Origin: Stutzerimonas stutzeri
Lineage (GTDB): Bacteria > Pseudomonadota > Gammaproteobacteria > Pseudomonadales > Pseudomonadaceae
Direction: 5' to 3'
DNA length: 64,000 nucleotides
Assembly (NCBI RefSeq): GCF_024448895.1
Contig: NZ_JAMOIC010000018.1
Span: 53,471 to 117,470, forward strand
Of this stretch, positions 37,165 through 46,925 are shown in pieces (within the stretch, counting starts at the first letter, position 1; every line of letters starts with the position of its first letter). The translations under genes and the position numbers were made by a program. The notes beneath the pieces are model-generated. The model did not search any database, was not told the origin of the DNA, and worked only from the letters and a program-made list of their open reading frames with translations.

Positions 37165-38052
37165 ATGACTCTCGTTTTCGGCGTTCCCCTGAGCGTTCTG
37201 TTCGGACAGCTGCTGCTAGGACTGATCAATGGTTCGTTCTATGCGCTGCTGAGCCTAGGCCTGGCGATCATTTTCGGGCTGCTACGGATCATCAACTTCG
37301 CGCACGGTGCGCAATACATGCTCGGCGCTTTCGCCGCCTACCTCGGGTTGAATTACCTGGGGATCAATTACTGGGCAGCACTGGTGCTATCGCCGCTGCT
37401 GGTCGGGTTGCTGGGGATGGGCATCGAGCGCGGCCTGCTGCGACGTATCGCCGGTGAGGATCATTTGTATGGGCTGCTGCTTACCTTTGGCCTCGCACTG
37501 ATCGTCGAGGGCAGTTTCGTCAAACTGTTCGGCGTTTCCGGGTCGTCCTACCCGATGCCCGAAATGCTCAAAGGTGGCCACAATCTCGGCTTTATGTTCA
37601 TGCCAACGTACCGCGGCTGGGTCATCGTTGCGGCGCTGTCGGTGTGCTTTGTCACCTGGTACATGATCGAGCGGACCCGGCTGGGTTCCTACCTGCGGGC
37701 CGGCACGGAGAATCCGAAACTGATGCAGGCGTTCGGCATCAACGTACCGCTGCTGATCACCCTGACCTATGGCTATGGCGTCGCGCTGGCGGCGTTTGCC
37801 GGAGTGCTTGCTGCACCCATCTACGCGGTGACGCCGGGCATGGGCTCCAATCTGTTGATCGTGGTGTTCGCGGTGGTGGTGATCGGTGGCATGGGGTCGA
37901 TCATGGGGGCCATCATCACCGGCCTCGCCATGGGCCTGATCGAAGGGCTGACCAAGGTCTTCTATCCCGAGGCGGCAAACACGGTGATCTTCGTGATCAT
38001 GGTTCTGGTCCTGCTCGTGCGTCCCGCAGGCCTGTTCGGCAAGGAGGCATGA
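37165..38052 (+). CDS. livH: Branched-chain amino acid-type ABC permease (LivH)
   Basis: Inner-membrane permease of 295 aa with about eight hydrophobic segments. Family features are LINGSFYALLSLGLAIIFGLLRIINFAHGAQYMLGAF near the start, the coupling motif RAGTENPKLMQAFGIN and VVVIGGMGSIMGAIITGLAMGLIEGL. It forms the channel with LivM. Its stop overlaps the ATG at 38049. Confidence 0.95.
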   Translation: MTLVFGVPLSVLFGQLLLGLINGSFYALLSLGLAIIFGLLRIINFAHGAQYMLGAFAAYLGLNYLGINYWAALVLSPLLVGLLGMGIERGLLRRIAGEDHLYGLLLTFGLALIVEGSFVKLFGVSGSSYPMPEMLKGGHNLGFMFMPTYRGWVIVAALSVCFVTWYMIERTRLGSYLRAGTENPKLMQAFGINVPLLITLTYGYGVALAAFAGVLAAPIYAVTPGMGSNLLIVVFAVVVIGGMGSIMGAIITGLAMGLIEGLTKVFYPEAANTVIFVIMVLVLLVRPAGLFGKEA

Positions 38053-38054
38053 AC

Positions 38055-39074
38055 ATGTCGACTCAAGAAAACGTTCAAGCCTCTTCCATGAAAGCGTCTG
38101 CCGTGCGTGCCAACGCCGAGCGCGAACGCCGCCGCGCGGCGCGGCGACGTCAGGGCATCTTCTATCTGGTGCTGCTAGCTGTGGCGCTGGTTCTACCGAT
38201 GATGGTCTACCCGGTGCTTCTGATGAAGCTACTGTGCTTCGCGCTGTTCGCTTGCGCCTTCAATCTACTGCTGGGTTACGCGGGGCTGTTGTCGTTCGGG
38301 CACGCGGCATTTTTTGCCTGCGGTGGTTACATAACCGGCTACATGCTCAGTACCTACAGTGGCTTGAGCACCGAGCTCGGCATTCTCGCCGGAACCCTGG
38401 CGTCTACCGTGCTGGGGGCGGTATTCGGGTTGCTGGCGATTCGCCGACAGGGCATCTATTTCGCGATGATTACGCTGGCCCTGGCGCAGATGGTGTTCTT
38501 CGTATTCGTTCAGGCACCCTTCACGGGCGGCGAAAACGGCATGCAGGGCGTTCCGCGCGGCCATCTGTTTGGCCTGTTCGACATGCAGAACAACCGGTCG
38601 CTGTACTACTTCGTTCTGGCGGTATTCGTGATTGGTTTTGCGATCATCCAGCGCACCATCCACTCACCCTATGGACAGGTGCTCAAGGCGATTCGCGAAA
38701 ATGAGCCGCGTGCGATCTCGCTGGGCTACAACGTCGATGCGCACAAGCTGTTGGCCTTTGTCATTTCTGCCGCTTTGACTGGGCTGGCCGGATCGACCAA
38801 GACGGTGGTCTTTCAGCTCGCCTCGCTAACCGACGCACACTGGCACATGTCCGGCGAAGTGATCCTGATGACGCTGCTGGGCGGCGTCGGCACTATCCTC
38901 GGGCCAATCGTAGGGGCAACGGTAGTGGTTACGCTGCAGAGCTCGCTGTCCAACGGGCCGTTGGGTGAGTGGGTGCACGTCATTCTCGGGGTGATCTTCG
39001 TGCTCTGCGTTTTGCTCTTCCGGTCCGGCATCGTGGGTTGGCTGGAGCGGCTGGTGAAGCGCAACTTCAAGTAA
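38055..39074 (+). CDS. livM: Branched-chain amino acid-type ABC permease (LivM)
   Basis: Second permease, 339 aa. A 35-residue Arg-rich cytoplasmic N-terminus precedes about ten hydrophobic segments with FNLLLGYAGLLSFGHAAFFACGGY, the EAA-like loop KAIRENEPRAISLGYNV and VILMTLLGGVGTILGPIVGA. AAGGAGG sits directly before the ATG at 38049 but 7 nt before the ATG at 38055, so 38055 is preferred. The long upstream frame to 37644 overlaps livH and is not coding. Last gene of the importer operon. Confidence 0.94.
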   Translation: MSTQENVQASSMKASAVRANAERERRRAARRRQGIFYLVLLAVALVLPMMVYPVLLMKLLCFALFACAFNLLLGYAGLLSFGHAAFFACGGYITGYMLSTYSGLSTELGILAGTLASTVLGAVFGLLAIRRQGIYFAMITLALAQMVFFVFVQAPFTGGENGMQGVPRGHLFGLFDMQNNRSLYYFVLAVFVIGFAIIQRTIHSPYGQVLKAIRENEPRAISLGYNVDAHKLLAFVISAALTGLAGSTKTVVFQLASLTDAHWHMSGEVILMTLLGGVGTILGPIVGATVVVTLQSSLSNGPLGEWVHVILGVIFVLCVLLFRSGIVGWLERLVKRNFK

Positions 39075-39095
39075 TGCCGTGCGCTATGGATTGCC

Positions 39096-39236
39096 GGGCG
39101 AATAAATTCGCCCCTACGGGATGCACGGCGTGGGCTGCCCGCTTGCTCCAGGCGGAAAGAATGAACCTGTAGGGTCGAATTCATTCGACCATGAGCGCGA
39201 AGATGCCCTAGGCAGGCGAATAAATTCGCCCCTACA
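39096..39236. repeat. Three GGCGAATAAATTCGCC-type palindromes
   Basis: GGGCGAATAAATTCGCCCCTAC at 39096-39120, a variant around GGTCGAATTCATTCGACC at 39169-39190, and another standard copy at 39214-39236, all in the space between livM and the convergent hydratase gene. The same family recurs at 46391 and 46509. Confidence 0.75.
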
Positions 39237-39326
39237 GATGTACTGCTCGCCCCGGGGTTCGTGAATAGAGAAAGCTTCCCTATCCACCTTCCCGAGCTCC
39301 GCCGAGGCGAGGCGGGGCCGACGGGC

Positions 39327-40103
39327 TCAGGCGTTACGCCATGTTGGGCTGCGCTTCTCCAGAAACGCATTAACGCCTTCCTTCTGATCCTGGGTATCGA
39401 ACAATTCGGCGAACAGTTCGCGCTCGGCTTGCCAGCCGGCATCCTGCGGCCCCTGACGTGCATTCATCACCAGGCGCTTGCAGCGGCTTATGGAGGAGGG
39501 GCTTTGCTGATCGACGAGCGCCGCGAGTTTCAGAGCAGCTTCCAGTGATTCGCCTCGGCCAACGACTTCCTCGACCAGTCCGATCTTCTCGGCTTTCTGC
39601 GCATCGATGCGCTCGCCGCACAGGATCATTCGCTTGGCCCAACCTTCGCCGACCAGCCATGGCAGGTTCTGTGTGCCGCCTGCGCAGGGCAGCAATCCGA
39701 CCTTGGCTTCCGGTAACGCCATCTGCGCCTGTTCTTCGGCGATTCGAATGTCGCATGCCAGAGCGCATTCCAGTCCGCCACCCATGGCGTAGCCGTTTAT
39801 TGCCGCGATGGATACACCACGAAAATGGGTCAAGGCCTCGAAAGCGCGACCGAACAGTGCCGCGATTTCCTGGGCGCCTTGCTTGTCGCCGTCGGCAAAC
39901 TGCTTGAGATCCGCGCCTGCCGAAAAGAACTTCTCGCCCTGGCCGGTAATTACCAGTGCATAGACGTTGGGGTCGTCGTTGAGCCGGTTGATGATCTGTT
40001 CCAGCGCTGCCAGCGACTCGCGATCCCAGGTATTGGCAGGCGGATTGGCGATGGTCAGCAGGGCCGTGTGGTCGCGCATTTCGAGCTGGATCTTCTGGCT
40101 CAT
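39327..40103 (-). CDS. Enoyl-CoA hydratase
   Basis: Crotonase-fold hydratase of 258 aa. Both oxyanion loops are seen (GEKFFSAGADLKQFADGD and AINGYAMGGGLECALACD), and the two catalytic glutamates fall in AMGGGLECAL and LPEAKVGLLPCAGGTQ. It hydrates a 2-enoyl-CoA to a 3-hydroxyacyl-CoA. Proximity to the SDR, thiolase and acyl-CoA dehydrogenase at 43159-46270 suggests tiglyl-CoA (isoleucine) as substrate; methacrylyl-CoA (valine) is an alternative since no other hydratase for it is in the window. Divergent from a LysR gene. Confidence 0.93.
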   Translation of the reverse strand: MSQKIQLEMRDHTALLTIANPPANTWDRESLAALEQIINRLNDDPNVYALVITGQGEKFFSAGADLKQFADGDKQGAQEIAALFGRAFEALTHFRGVSIAAINGYAMGGGLECALACDIRIAEEQAQMALPEAKVGLLPCAGGTQNLPWLVGEGWAKRMILCGERIDAQKAEKIGLVEEVVGRGESLEAALKLAALVDQQSPSSISRCKRLVMNARQGPQDAGWQAERELFAELFDTQDQKEGVNAFLEKRSPTWRNA

Positions 40104-40282
40104 GTCGGTTCCTTCTTCTTGGAATGATGCGGATGCCGTTAGGCAAAACAGGTTCGATCAACGAGCCTAGCAGCGTGAAAATAGTAAACCTATGGCGCGA
40201 AATGCAGAGGTATTCTGTGTTTTTGCACAACGATGTTCGGCAAAGGGCCGCGAACGGCTCATCTGATGGATCTGGAGCTGCT

Positions 40283-41173
40283 GTGGATTGGGACAACCTG
40301 CGTTTCTTTCTTGAGCTGTCACGGGCCGGCAAATTGACCATCGCCGCGCGGCGCCTGGCCGTCGATCACACCACCGTGGCCAGGCGTGTGCAGGCGCTGG
40401 AGAAGGCGCTGGACCGGCAACTTTTCGTCCGCGCAAAGGCGGGCTATCGGCTGTCCGAGGCGGGGCGGGAATTGCTTGCCCAGGCTGAGGCGATGGAAAG
40501 CGCAATCGCCTCGATCGAACAACCGAGCCTGACTGCCGACAAGCTATCCGGCCAGGTACGCATCGGTGCGACCGAGGGGTACGGCACGCTGATGTTGGCC
40601 GGTCAGCTGGCCAACCTGACCCGCGATTACCCGCATCTGGGAGTCGATCTGCTGGCCGTACCGCGCTCGGTGCGCCTGGCGCGGCACGAGGCGGATATCG
40701 TCATCACTCTGGAGCGGCCGGAGCGCGGCCCTTATGTGATCACCAAACTTACTGACTACGTATTGCGTCTCTATGCCTCGGAAGCCTATCTCGCCGCGCA
40801 TCCGCCGATCCGTAGCCGCGAAGACCTGAGTGGACACGTGTTCGTGAGCTACATCGAGGACCTGCTCTACAGCAAAGAGCTGTTCTACCTCGACGAGATC
40901 GTCCGCCCGCGTCAGCACTCGCTGCGCAGCACCAGCATCCTTGCCCAGCAGGAAGCGGTTGCAGCGGGCGCCGGGCTGGCGATCCTTCCAGCGTTCTCGG
41001 CAAGCCGGGAGCCATTGCTCAAGGAGGTGCTGGTCGAGGAAATCGAATTCACTCGAACCTTCTGGATGTTGATGCCGATCGAAAACAAGGACCTGGCGCG
41101 GATGCGCGTGTGCTGGGACTTCCTGCGCGATGTCGCCGCCAACAGCCACGATGTGATGATGGGGCGCGCATGA
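40283..41173 (+). CDS. LysR-family transcriptional regulator
   Basis: Regulator of 296 aa from a GTG at 40283 (WDNLRFFLELSRAGKLTIAARRL), preceded by GGAG at good spacing. The open frame runs upstream to 40124, but those residues do not fit the family start. Winged helix at 1-60 and an effector domain after 90. Its stop overlaps the ATG of the following AraC-family gene (ATGA), so the two regulators are translationally coupled. It is divergent from the enoyl-CoA hydratase and likely controls that gene and the acyl-CoA genes at 43159-46270. Confidence 0.92.
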   Translation: MDWDNLRFFLELSRAGKLTIAARRLAVDHTTVARRVQALEKALDRQLFVRAKAGYRLSEAGRELLAQAEAMESAIASIEQPSLTADKLSGQVRIGATEGYGTLMLAGQLANLTRDYPHLGVDLLAVPRSVRLARHEADIVITLERPERGPYVITKLTDYVLRLYASEAYLAAHPPIRSREDLSGHVFVSYIEDLLYSKELFYLDEIVRPRQHSLRSTSILAQQEAVAAGAGLAILPAFSASREPLLKEVLVEEIEFTRTFWMLMPIENKDLARMRVCWDFLRDVAANSHDVMMGRA

Positions 41174-42201
41174 GCCGCGACGACAAGGGCACCATTTCCG
41201 TACGTCTGGTAGAAGAGGCGCTGCGCGCATTTACCTCGCCCTCACTGCCGGCTGAGCTGTTGCTGCGTCAGCTTGGGCTGGCTCCGATCGATCTGGCTGA
41301 TCCCGATGCGAGAATCGATGTGGTGACATACAGCAAATTCTGGCGGCGCCTGGCCCGGCATTTCGATGACGAGTTCTTCGGGATGGATGCGCGACGGATG
41401 CGTACCGGCAGCTTCGCGTTCGTCTGCCGCGCGGCCATGGCCCAGCCAAACCTCGACAGTGCGCTACGCGTGGCGCTGGATTTCTTTGGCCTCACCTTCG
41501 AAGGTTTTCGCGGCCAGCTCCATCGCAGCGAGAGCCTGGCGGAGGTGGCGCTGCATGAGGCGGCCGGCGCGTCTCCGCTGCGCGCCTTCAGCTATTTCAC
41601 CTTCTGGATGCTGTTGCACGGCATGGCCTGCTGGCTGGTGGGTCGCCGTATCCCGCTGCTGGCGGTGGAGCTGCGCTGTGATGAGCCGGCCTACACCGAC
41701 GACTATCGAGTGATGTTCTCGCGCAACCTGCGCTTTTCTCGACCTACCACGCGCATCATCTTCGCTGCCGAAGTGCTCGACCTGCCGGTGCGGCGCAACG
41801 AGCAGGAACTGCACAGCTTCCTGGCTCAGGCACCGGCCAACATTCTGGTGCGATACCGCGACACAACGAGCCTCGCCAGCCGCATCAAGGCGCAGTTGCG
41901 CGAGTTGCCAGCCGAGCACTGGCCAACCAGCGAAGGACTCGCGCAGACCCTGTGCGTATCGCCCTCGACCTTGCGCCGTCGGTTGGCCGAAGCCGGACAG
42001 ACGTATCAGGCCATCAAGGACCAAGTGCGACAGGAGATGGCGACCCTATGGCTGGCGGACGCCTCGATCACCTACGCCGACATCGCCGAGCACTTGGGTT
42101 TCGCCGACGTCAGCTCCTTCTACAAGGCATTTCGCAAATGGTCCGGGACCAACCCGGGGCAGTACCGCAGCCTGATCTTGCGTGGCGATGAAGGACCATA
42201 G
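41170..42201 (+). CDS. AraC-family regulator with arabinose-binding-like N-terminal domain
   Basis: Regulator of 343 aa of the OruR/ArgR-like AraC group: an all-helical N-terminal ligand domain (LLRQLGLAPIDLADPDARIDVVTYSKFWRRLAR) and a C-terminal double helix-turn-helix (LAQTLCVSPSTLRRRLAEAGQTYQAIKDQVR; IAEHLGFADVSSFYKAFRKWSGTNPGQYR). The ATG overlaps the LysR stop. A LysR/AraC regulator pair next to these acyl-CoA genes parallels the PA2551-PA2557 region of P. aeruginosa as I recall it. The ligand is unknown. Confidence 0.92.
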   Translation: MSRDDKGTISVRLVEEALRAFTSPSLPAELLLRQLGLAPIDLADPDARIDVVTYSKFWRRLARHFDDEFFGMDARRMRTGSFAFVCRAAMAQPNLDSALRVALDFFGLTFEGFRGQLHRSESLAEVALHEAAGASPLRAFSYFTFWMLLHGMACWLVGRRIPLLAVELRCDEPAYTDDYRVMFSRNLRFSRPTTRIIFAAEVLDLPVRRNEQELHSFLAQAPANILVRYRDTTSLASRIKAQLRELPAEHWPTSEGLAQTLCVSPSTLRRRLAEAGQTYQAIKDQVRQEMATLWLADASITYADIAEHLGFADVSSFYKAFRKWSGTNPGQYRSLILRGDEGP

Positions 42202-42265
42202 CCCGTTTGTAGGTGCTGGCGGGACCTAGTCTTTTGCAGGTGATTCGGTCTAGTGGTTGGGCCTT

Positions 42266-42978
42266 GGATCGCCAGCAAGCTGGCTCCTACAGGATTGGCA
42301 GGGCGAGTACAGGCGTCAGCCGCTCGCCGTCGCGCTTTTCGTAAGAGCGAGCTCGCTCGCGATCATGCGTTAACTCAATTCACACGGGATGGTGAAGCAC
42401 GGATCGCCAGCAAGCTGGCTCCTACAGAACTGGCAGGACGAGTACAGACGTCAGCCGCTCGCCGTCGCGCTTTTCGTAGGCGCGAGCTCGCTCGCGATCA
42501 GGGGTTAGCTCAATTCAGGCGGGGCGGTGAAGCGCGGATCGCGGATCGCCAGCAAGCCGGGCTCCTACAGAGCTGGCAGGACGAGTACAGGCGTCAGCCG
42601 CTCGCCGTTGCGCTTTTCGTAGGAGCGAGCTCACTCGCGATCAGGGGTTGGCTCAGTTCACGCAGGGCGGTGAAGCGCGGATCGCCAGCAAGCTGGCTCC
42701 TACAGGACTGGCAGGGCGAATACAGACGTCAGCTGCTCGCCGTCGCGCTTTTCGTAGGAGAGAGCTCGCTCGCGATCATGCGTTAACTCAATTCACGCGG
42801 GGTGTTGAAGCGCGGATCGCCAGCAAGCTGGCTCCTACAGGACTGGCAGGACGAGTGCAGACGTCAGCCGCTCGCCGTCGCGCTTTATCGTAGGAGCGAG
42901 CTCGCTCGCGATCAGGCGTGAGCTCTCAGTTCACGCGGGGCGGTGAAGCACGGATCGCCAGCAAGCTGGCTCCTACAA
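42266..42978. repeat. Tandem array of about 135-142-bp units containing two REP palindromes each
   Basis: Five consecutive units (starts at 42266, 42401, 42536, 42679 and 42814) plus a sixth terminal palindrome at 42952. Each unit holds GGATCGCCAGCAAGCTGGCT, a spacer with CGTCAGCCGCTCGCCG, and the facing palindrome GTAGGAGCGAGCTCGCTCGC. Unit 3 begins with a duplicated GCGGATC. Because three of the steps are exactly 135 bp, an open frame of repeated peptide runs through the array, but it is not a credible gene. It lies between the AraC regulator and the SDR gene. Confidence 0.95.
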
Positions 42979-43158
42979 AGTCAATCATGGACCCACACGG
43001 CCCACAGCGTGCAACCCGTTCCAGCTGCCTTGGCCAAACCGGTCACCGCGATTGCCCGCAACGACCATTGTCCGTACCCATCGGTCTGAAGAAGATGAAT
43101 CCAGCGGGATCCGGCAGGTGATCTGCCGCGATACCTATCATTTTCTCGAGGTCGTGCA
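42979..43158. other. Leader region of the SDR-thiolase-acyl-CoA dehydrogenase operon
   Basis: The 180 bp between the repeat array and the SDR gene. It should contain the operon promoter and regulator sites; I could not identify a clear -35/-10 pair. No gene is supported. Confidence 0.5.
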
Positions 43159-43926
43159 GTGAACATTCAAGACAAGGTTTTCCTGATAACAGGCGGCGCC
43201 TCCGGGCTGGGCGCTGCGGCTGCCGAAGAGCTGGTCGCGGCCGGTGCGAAAGTGGTCCTGGCCGATATCAACGCCGAGCTGCTCAACGAGCGCAGCGAGG
43301 CGCTCGGCGTCGACGCTCACGCGGTAGTCACCAATGTCTGTGACGAGGCCGCTGCGCAAGCGGCTGTGAAAGCAGCGGTCGAATGTTTTGGCGGCCTGCA
43401 TGGGCTGGTCAACTGCGCCGGAGTCGCCAGCGGCGAGAAAATCCTCGGGCGTCAGGGGCCGCATGGGCTGGAGAGTTTCAGCAAGGTGATCGGCCTTAAC
43501 CTGATCGGCAGCTTCAACATGCTGCGTCTGGCCGCTGAAGCCATCGCCCGGGGCGAGCCGGATGCACGGGGCAATCGCGGCGTGATCATCAACACGGCGT
43601 CCATCGCCGCTTATGACGGCCAGATCGGCCAGGCCGCCTATGCTGCATCCAAGGGCGGCGTTGTCGCCATGACGCTACCCGCGGCCCGCGAACTGGCGCG
43701 CCACGGGATCCGCGTAATGACCATCGCGCCCGGCGTGTTCGAGACGCCGATGATGGCCGGCATGCCGCAGGAGGTTCGTGACTCACTGGCTGCCGGTGTT
43801 CCGTTCCCGCCGCGGCTTGGCCGAGCGAATGAATACGCGGCGCTGGTGCGCCACATCATCGAAAACGACATGCTCAACGGCGAAGTGATCCGCCTCGACG
43901 GCGCGCTGCGTATGGCCGCGAAATAA
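43159..43926 (+). CDS. SDR, 3-hydroxy-2-methylbutyryl-CoA dehydrogenase-like
   Basis: NAD-dependent short-chain dehydrogenase of 255 aa resembling the HSD17B10 type. It has [14 protein letters not shown] (cofactor loop), VVLADINAE (Asp for NAD preference), the [14 protein letters not shown] loop, a catalytic Ser in [11 protein letters not shown], and Tyr161/Lys165 (YAASK). [15 protein letters not shown] and [19 protein letters not shown] are strongly typical of this group. It would oxidise 2-methyl-3-hydroxybutyryl-CoA to 2-methylacetoacetyl-CoA in isoleucine degradation. GTG start with GAGG upstream; the thiolase follows after 13 bp. Confidence 0.9.
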   Translation: MNIQDKVFLITGGASGLGAAAAEELVAAGAKVVLADINAELLNERSEALGVDAHAVVTNVCDEAAAQAAVKAAVECFGGLHGLVNCAGVASGEKILGRQGPHGLESFSKVIGLNLIGSFNMLRLAAEAIARGEPDARGNRGVIINTASIAAYDGQIGQAAYAASKGGVVAMTLPAARELARHGIRVMTIAPGVFETPMMAGMPQEVRDSLAAGVPFPPRLGRANEYAALVRHIIENDMLNGEVIRLDGALRMAAK

Positions 43927-43939
43927 TTCGGAGACAGTG

Positions 43940-45127
43940 ATGAACACCGATCCAATCGTAATTCTGGGCAGCGCCCGTACACCCATGGGCGGCTTTCAGG
44001 GAGATCTGAAATCCGTCAGCGCGCCGGAGCTTGGCGCGGCCGCAATTCGCGCGGCGGTCGAGCGCAGTGGCGTCGCAGCTGAACAGGTACAAGAGGTGCT
44101 GATGGGCTGCGTGCTGCCGGCGGGCCTCGGTCAGGCGCCAGCGCGTCAGGCCGCGCTTGGCGCCGGTCTGGGCAAGGCGACGGCCTCGACCACGCTGAAC
44201 AAGATGTGCGGCTCCGGAATGCAGGCGGCCATCCTCGCGCATGACGCATTGCGTGCGGGAAGCGTCGACGTGATCGTCGCGGGCGGCATGGAGAGCATGT
44301 CCAACGCCCCCTATCTGCTGGAAAAGGCGCGCAGTGGCTATCGCATGGGCCACGGGAAGGTGCTTGACCACATGTTCCTCGACGGTCTTGAAGACGCCTA
44401 CGACAAGGGTCGACTGATGGGCACCTTCGCCGAAGACTGCGCGCAAAATCACGGCTTCAGCCGCGAAGAGCAGGACGCCTACGCGCTGACTTCACTACAG
44501 CGTGCCCGCGATGCAATCACCAGCGGCAGGTTTGCCACTGAAATCGTGCCGCTCGACGTCACGCAGGGACGCGAGCAGCCCACTATCCGCGACGACGAGC
44601 AGCCGCCCAAGGCGATGCCGGAGAAGATTCCTTCCCTCAAGCCGGCGTTCCGAGAGGGCGGCACCGTCACCGCAGCCAACTCCAGCTCGATCTCCGATGG
44701 TGCAGCGGCACTGGTGCTGACGCGCAGCTCATACGCGGACCAGCATGGCCTCAAACCGCAGGCCGTGATTCATGGGCACGCCGTGTTTGCCGATGCCCCG
44801 AATCTGTTCCCGACTGCGCCCATCGGCGCCATCCACAAGTTGCTTGAGCGCACCGGCTGGAGCCTCGACGAAGTGGATCTGTTCGAAATCAACGAGGCCT
44901 TTGCCGTGGTTAGCATGGTCACCATGCGTGAGCTGGGGCTGGATCACGCCAAGGTCAACGTCAACGGCGGCGCCTGTGCGCTGGGGCATCCGATTGGAGC
45001 CTCTGGTGCGCGGATTCTAGTGACCCTGATCGCCGCGCTGCGTGACCGTGGCCTGCGCAAGGGCATTGCGGCCATCTGCATCGGTGGTGGCGAAGCGACT
45101 GCCATGGCCGTCGAACTGCTGGACTGA
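43940..45127 (+). CDS. Acetyl-CoA acyltransferase (thiolase)
   Basis: Thiolase of 395 aa. Acyl-accepting Cys90 (NKMCGSGM), NEAFAVVS, His350 ([16 protein letters not shown]) and the second Cys380 ([11 protein letters not shown]) are all present. It would cleave 2-methylacetoacetyl-CoA to acetyl-CoA and propionyl-CoA, and could also cleave acetoacetyl-CoA. GGAG sits 6 nt before the ATG at 43940; a GTG at 43937 is less likely. Middle gene of a tight three-gene operon. Confidence 0.95.
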   Translation: MNTDPIVILGSARTPMGGFQGDLKSVSAPELGAAAIRAAVERSGVAAEQVQEVLMGCVLPAGLGQAPARQAALGAGLGKATASTTLNKMCGSGMQAAILAHDALRAGSVDVIVAGGMESMSNAPYLLEKARSGYRMGHGKVLDHMFLDGLEDAYDKGRLMGTFAEDCAQNHGFSREEQDAYALTSLQRARDAITSGRFATEIVPLDVTQGREQPTIRDDEQPPKAMPEKIPSLKPAFREGGTVTAANSSSISDGAAALVLTRSSYADQHGLKPQAVIHGHAVFADAPNLFPTAPIGAIHKLLERTGWSLDEVDLFEINEAFAVVSMVTMRELGLDHAKVNVNGGACALGHPIGASGARILVTLIAALRDRGLRKGIAAICIGGGEATAMAVELLD

Positions 45128-45136
45128 GGATTTGCC

Positions 45137-46270
45137 ATGCTGCTCAACGACGATCAAACCAGTATTCGTGACATGGCCCGGCAGTTCGCCCAGGAGCGGC
45201 TGAAACCCTTCGCCGCCGAGTGGGACCGCGAACACCGTTATCCGGCCGAGGTGATCCGCGAAATGGCCGAGCTCGGGTTTTTCGGCATGCTCTGCCCTGA
45301 ACAATGGGGTGGCAGCGAGACTGGCTATATCGCTTATGCACTCGCGCTGGAGGAAATCGCAGCCGGCGATGGTGCCTGTTCGACCATCATGAGCGTGCAC
45401 AACTCGGTGGGTTGCGTGCCGATCCTGCGATTTGGCACCGAGGAGCAGAAGCAGCGCTACCTGGCGCCATTGGCCAGCGGCGCGCAGATCGGCGCCTTCG
45501 CGCTCACCGAACCCCATGCGGGTTCCGACGCCAGCAGCTTGCGCACGCGTGCTCGGCGTGATGGTGACGGTTACGTGCTCAACGGCGCCAAGCAGTTCAT
45601 CACCTCGGGGCAGCACGCCGGCACGGTGATCGTGTTCGCCGTGACCGATCCCGAGGCTGGCAAGCGCGGCATCAGTGCATTCATTGTCCCGACCGACACG
45701 CCCGGCTACCAGGTCGTGCGTGTCGAGGACAAGCTCGGACAGAACGCCTCGGATACCTGCCAGCTGGCATTCGAAGACATGCGCGTACATGAATCCCAGC
45801 GGTTGGGGGATGAGGGAGAAGGCTACCGCATCGCCCTGGCAAACCTTGAAGGCGGGCGCATCGGCATCGCCGCCCAAGCGGTCGGCATGGCCCGTGCGGC
45901 ATTCGAAGCAGCTCGCGACTATGCCCGTGAGCGTGAGGCGTTTGGCAAGGCGATCAGCGAGCATCAGGCGGTTGCGTTTCGGTTAGCCGATATGGCGACT
46001 CAGATCGCCGTTGCCCGTCAGATGGTCCTTCACGCCGCCGCATTGCGCGAAGCCGGCCAGCCGGCGCTGGTGGAAGCGTCCATGGCCAAGCTGTTCGCTT
46101 CGGAAATGGCCGAAAAAGTGTGTTCAGCCGCGATCCAGACCCTCGGCGGCTACGGCTACCTTAAGGATTTCCCAGTGGAACGCATTTACCGCGACGTGCG
46201 GGTGTGCCAGATCTACGAGGGCACCAGCGACATTCAGCGGTTGGTGATTGCACGAAACCTGGGCGAGTGA
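45137..46270 (+). CDS. Acyl-CoA dehydrogenase, probably 2-methylbutyryl-CoA
   Basis: FAD-dependent dehydrogenase of 377 aa. Typical segments are [40 protein letters not shown] and the C-terminal [21 protein letters not shown]; the catalytic Glu361 lies in [11 protein letters not shown], the short-chain/branched position. It follows the thiolase by 9 bp. Together with the SDR, thiolase and the hydratase at 39327 it makes a full isoleucine branch, so 2-methylbutyryl-CoA is the likely substrate; short straight-chain acyl-CoA is an alternative. Confidence 0.93.
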   Translation: MLLNDDQTSIRDMARQFAQERLKPFAAEWDREHRYPAEVIREMAELGFFGMLCPEQWGGSETGYIAYALALEEIAAGDGACSTIMSVHNSVGCVPILRFGTEEQKQRYLAPLASGAQIGAFALTEPHAGSDASSLRTRARRDGDGYVLNGAKQFITSGQHAGTVIVFAVTDPEAGKRGISAFIVPTDTPGYQVVRVEDKLGQNASDTCQLAFEDMRVHESQRLGDEGEGYRIALANLEGGRIGIAAQAVGMARAAFEAARDYAREREAFGKAISEHQAVAFRLADMATQIAVARQMVLHAAALREAGQPALVEASMAKLFASEMAEKVCSAAIQTLGGYGYLKDFPVERIYRDVRVCQIYEGTSDIQRLVIARNLGE

Positions 46271-46619
46271 GCGTCAGGCGTTTTGCCAAGATATGGCTCA
46301 GCGGCGGATCAGAGGTGTTTGAGCTCCAGTCTTTCGGAGCTAAACCTGCGAGTTAGCCAATCCCGGCGTGACGGTTTCACCCAGATCGCCGGGCGAATAA
46401 ATCCGCCCCTACCAAAGCCGCGTCCGGAACTGACCGTAGCCCTGCTTGTTTGCCCGTCGCATACCCGTCAAAACGTGCATCCGCACCTGAATCGAAGCAC
46501 CGCTTATCTGTAGGGGCGAATTTATTCGCCCACCGGGGTTGGCTCCAGCTTTCTGATCGCGAGCAAGCTCGCTCCTACGAACGGTGGCGGTGGCGGTGGT
46601 CAGGCGGAGGGAGTGATCA

Positions 46620-46705
46620 GTCCCAGCCTTCTGCCGCCTCGACGGAATCTCTTATCGACCCCGGCGTCCGCGAAAATCGTGGGGTGGGGCGGGGCGGGAT
46701 GCAGG
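46620..46705 (-). pseudogene. Remnant copy of the 3' end of the CoA-transferase gene
   Basis: On the minus strand this stretch encodes RFSRTPGSIRDS, then VEAAEGWD and a stop, matching the end of the gene at 47544-48620 (RFSRTPGSIRDS, EDASGWD, stop). A 34-bp block is identical (46643-46676 and 47567-47600), with weaker similarity on both sides and an indel upstream. It lies about 920 bp downstream of the intact tail, with a DUF2388-like gene between. Confidence 0.7.
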
Positions 46706-46707
46706 AC

Positions 46708-46925
46708 GTAGGGTGGATCACGCTTCACCGATCCGCCGTTGAACCGCATTGTCGTTTTGGTGGATGGATAAAGCGCCATCCACCCTACGGTGTCGGAGAG
46801 TCAGGCGAGTCCATAGTTTGATATCACCCCGGAGGGCAAGCGGACGTAGGGTGGATCATGCTTCACCGATCCACCGTTGAACCGCATCGTCGCTTGGTTG
46901 ATGGATGACGCGCCATACACCCAAC
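46708..46925. repeat. Two inverted-repeat elements with GTAGGGTGGAT ends
   Basis: The element at 46708-46788 (81 bp) has perfect inverted ends GTAGGGTGGAT/ATCCACCCTAC and contains GCTTCACCGATCC and GTTGAACCGCAT. The element at 46846-46925 is about 80 bp and shares the same interior, but its right end has decayed (CATACACCCAAC). They are non-coding and MITE-like in form. Confidence 0.8.

Noticed and set aside
37644-38054. Upstream extension of livM
   Set aside because: It would overlap most of livH in another frame. AAGGAGG just before 38049 fixes the start at 38055.
42253-42893. Open frames encoding repeated peptides ([13 protein letters not shown]..., AARRRAFRRRELARD) in the tandem array
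   Set aside because: The frame persists only because the DNA repeat period is near a multiple of three. There is no ribosome site, no conserved start, and the peptide changes frame between units. It is a by-product of REP palindromes.
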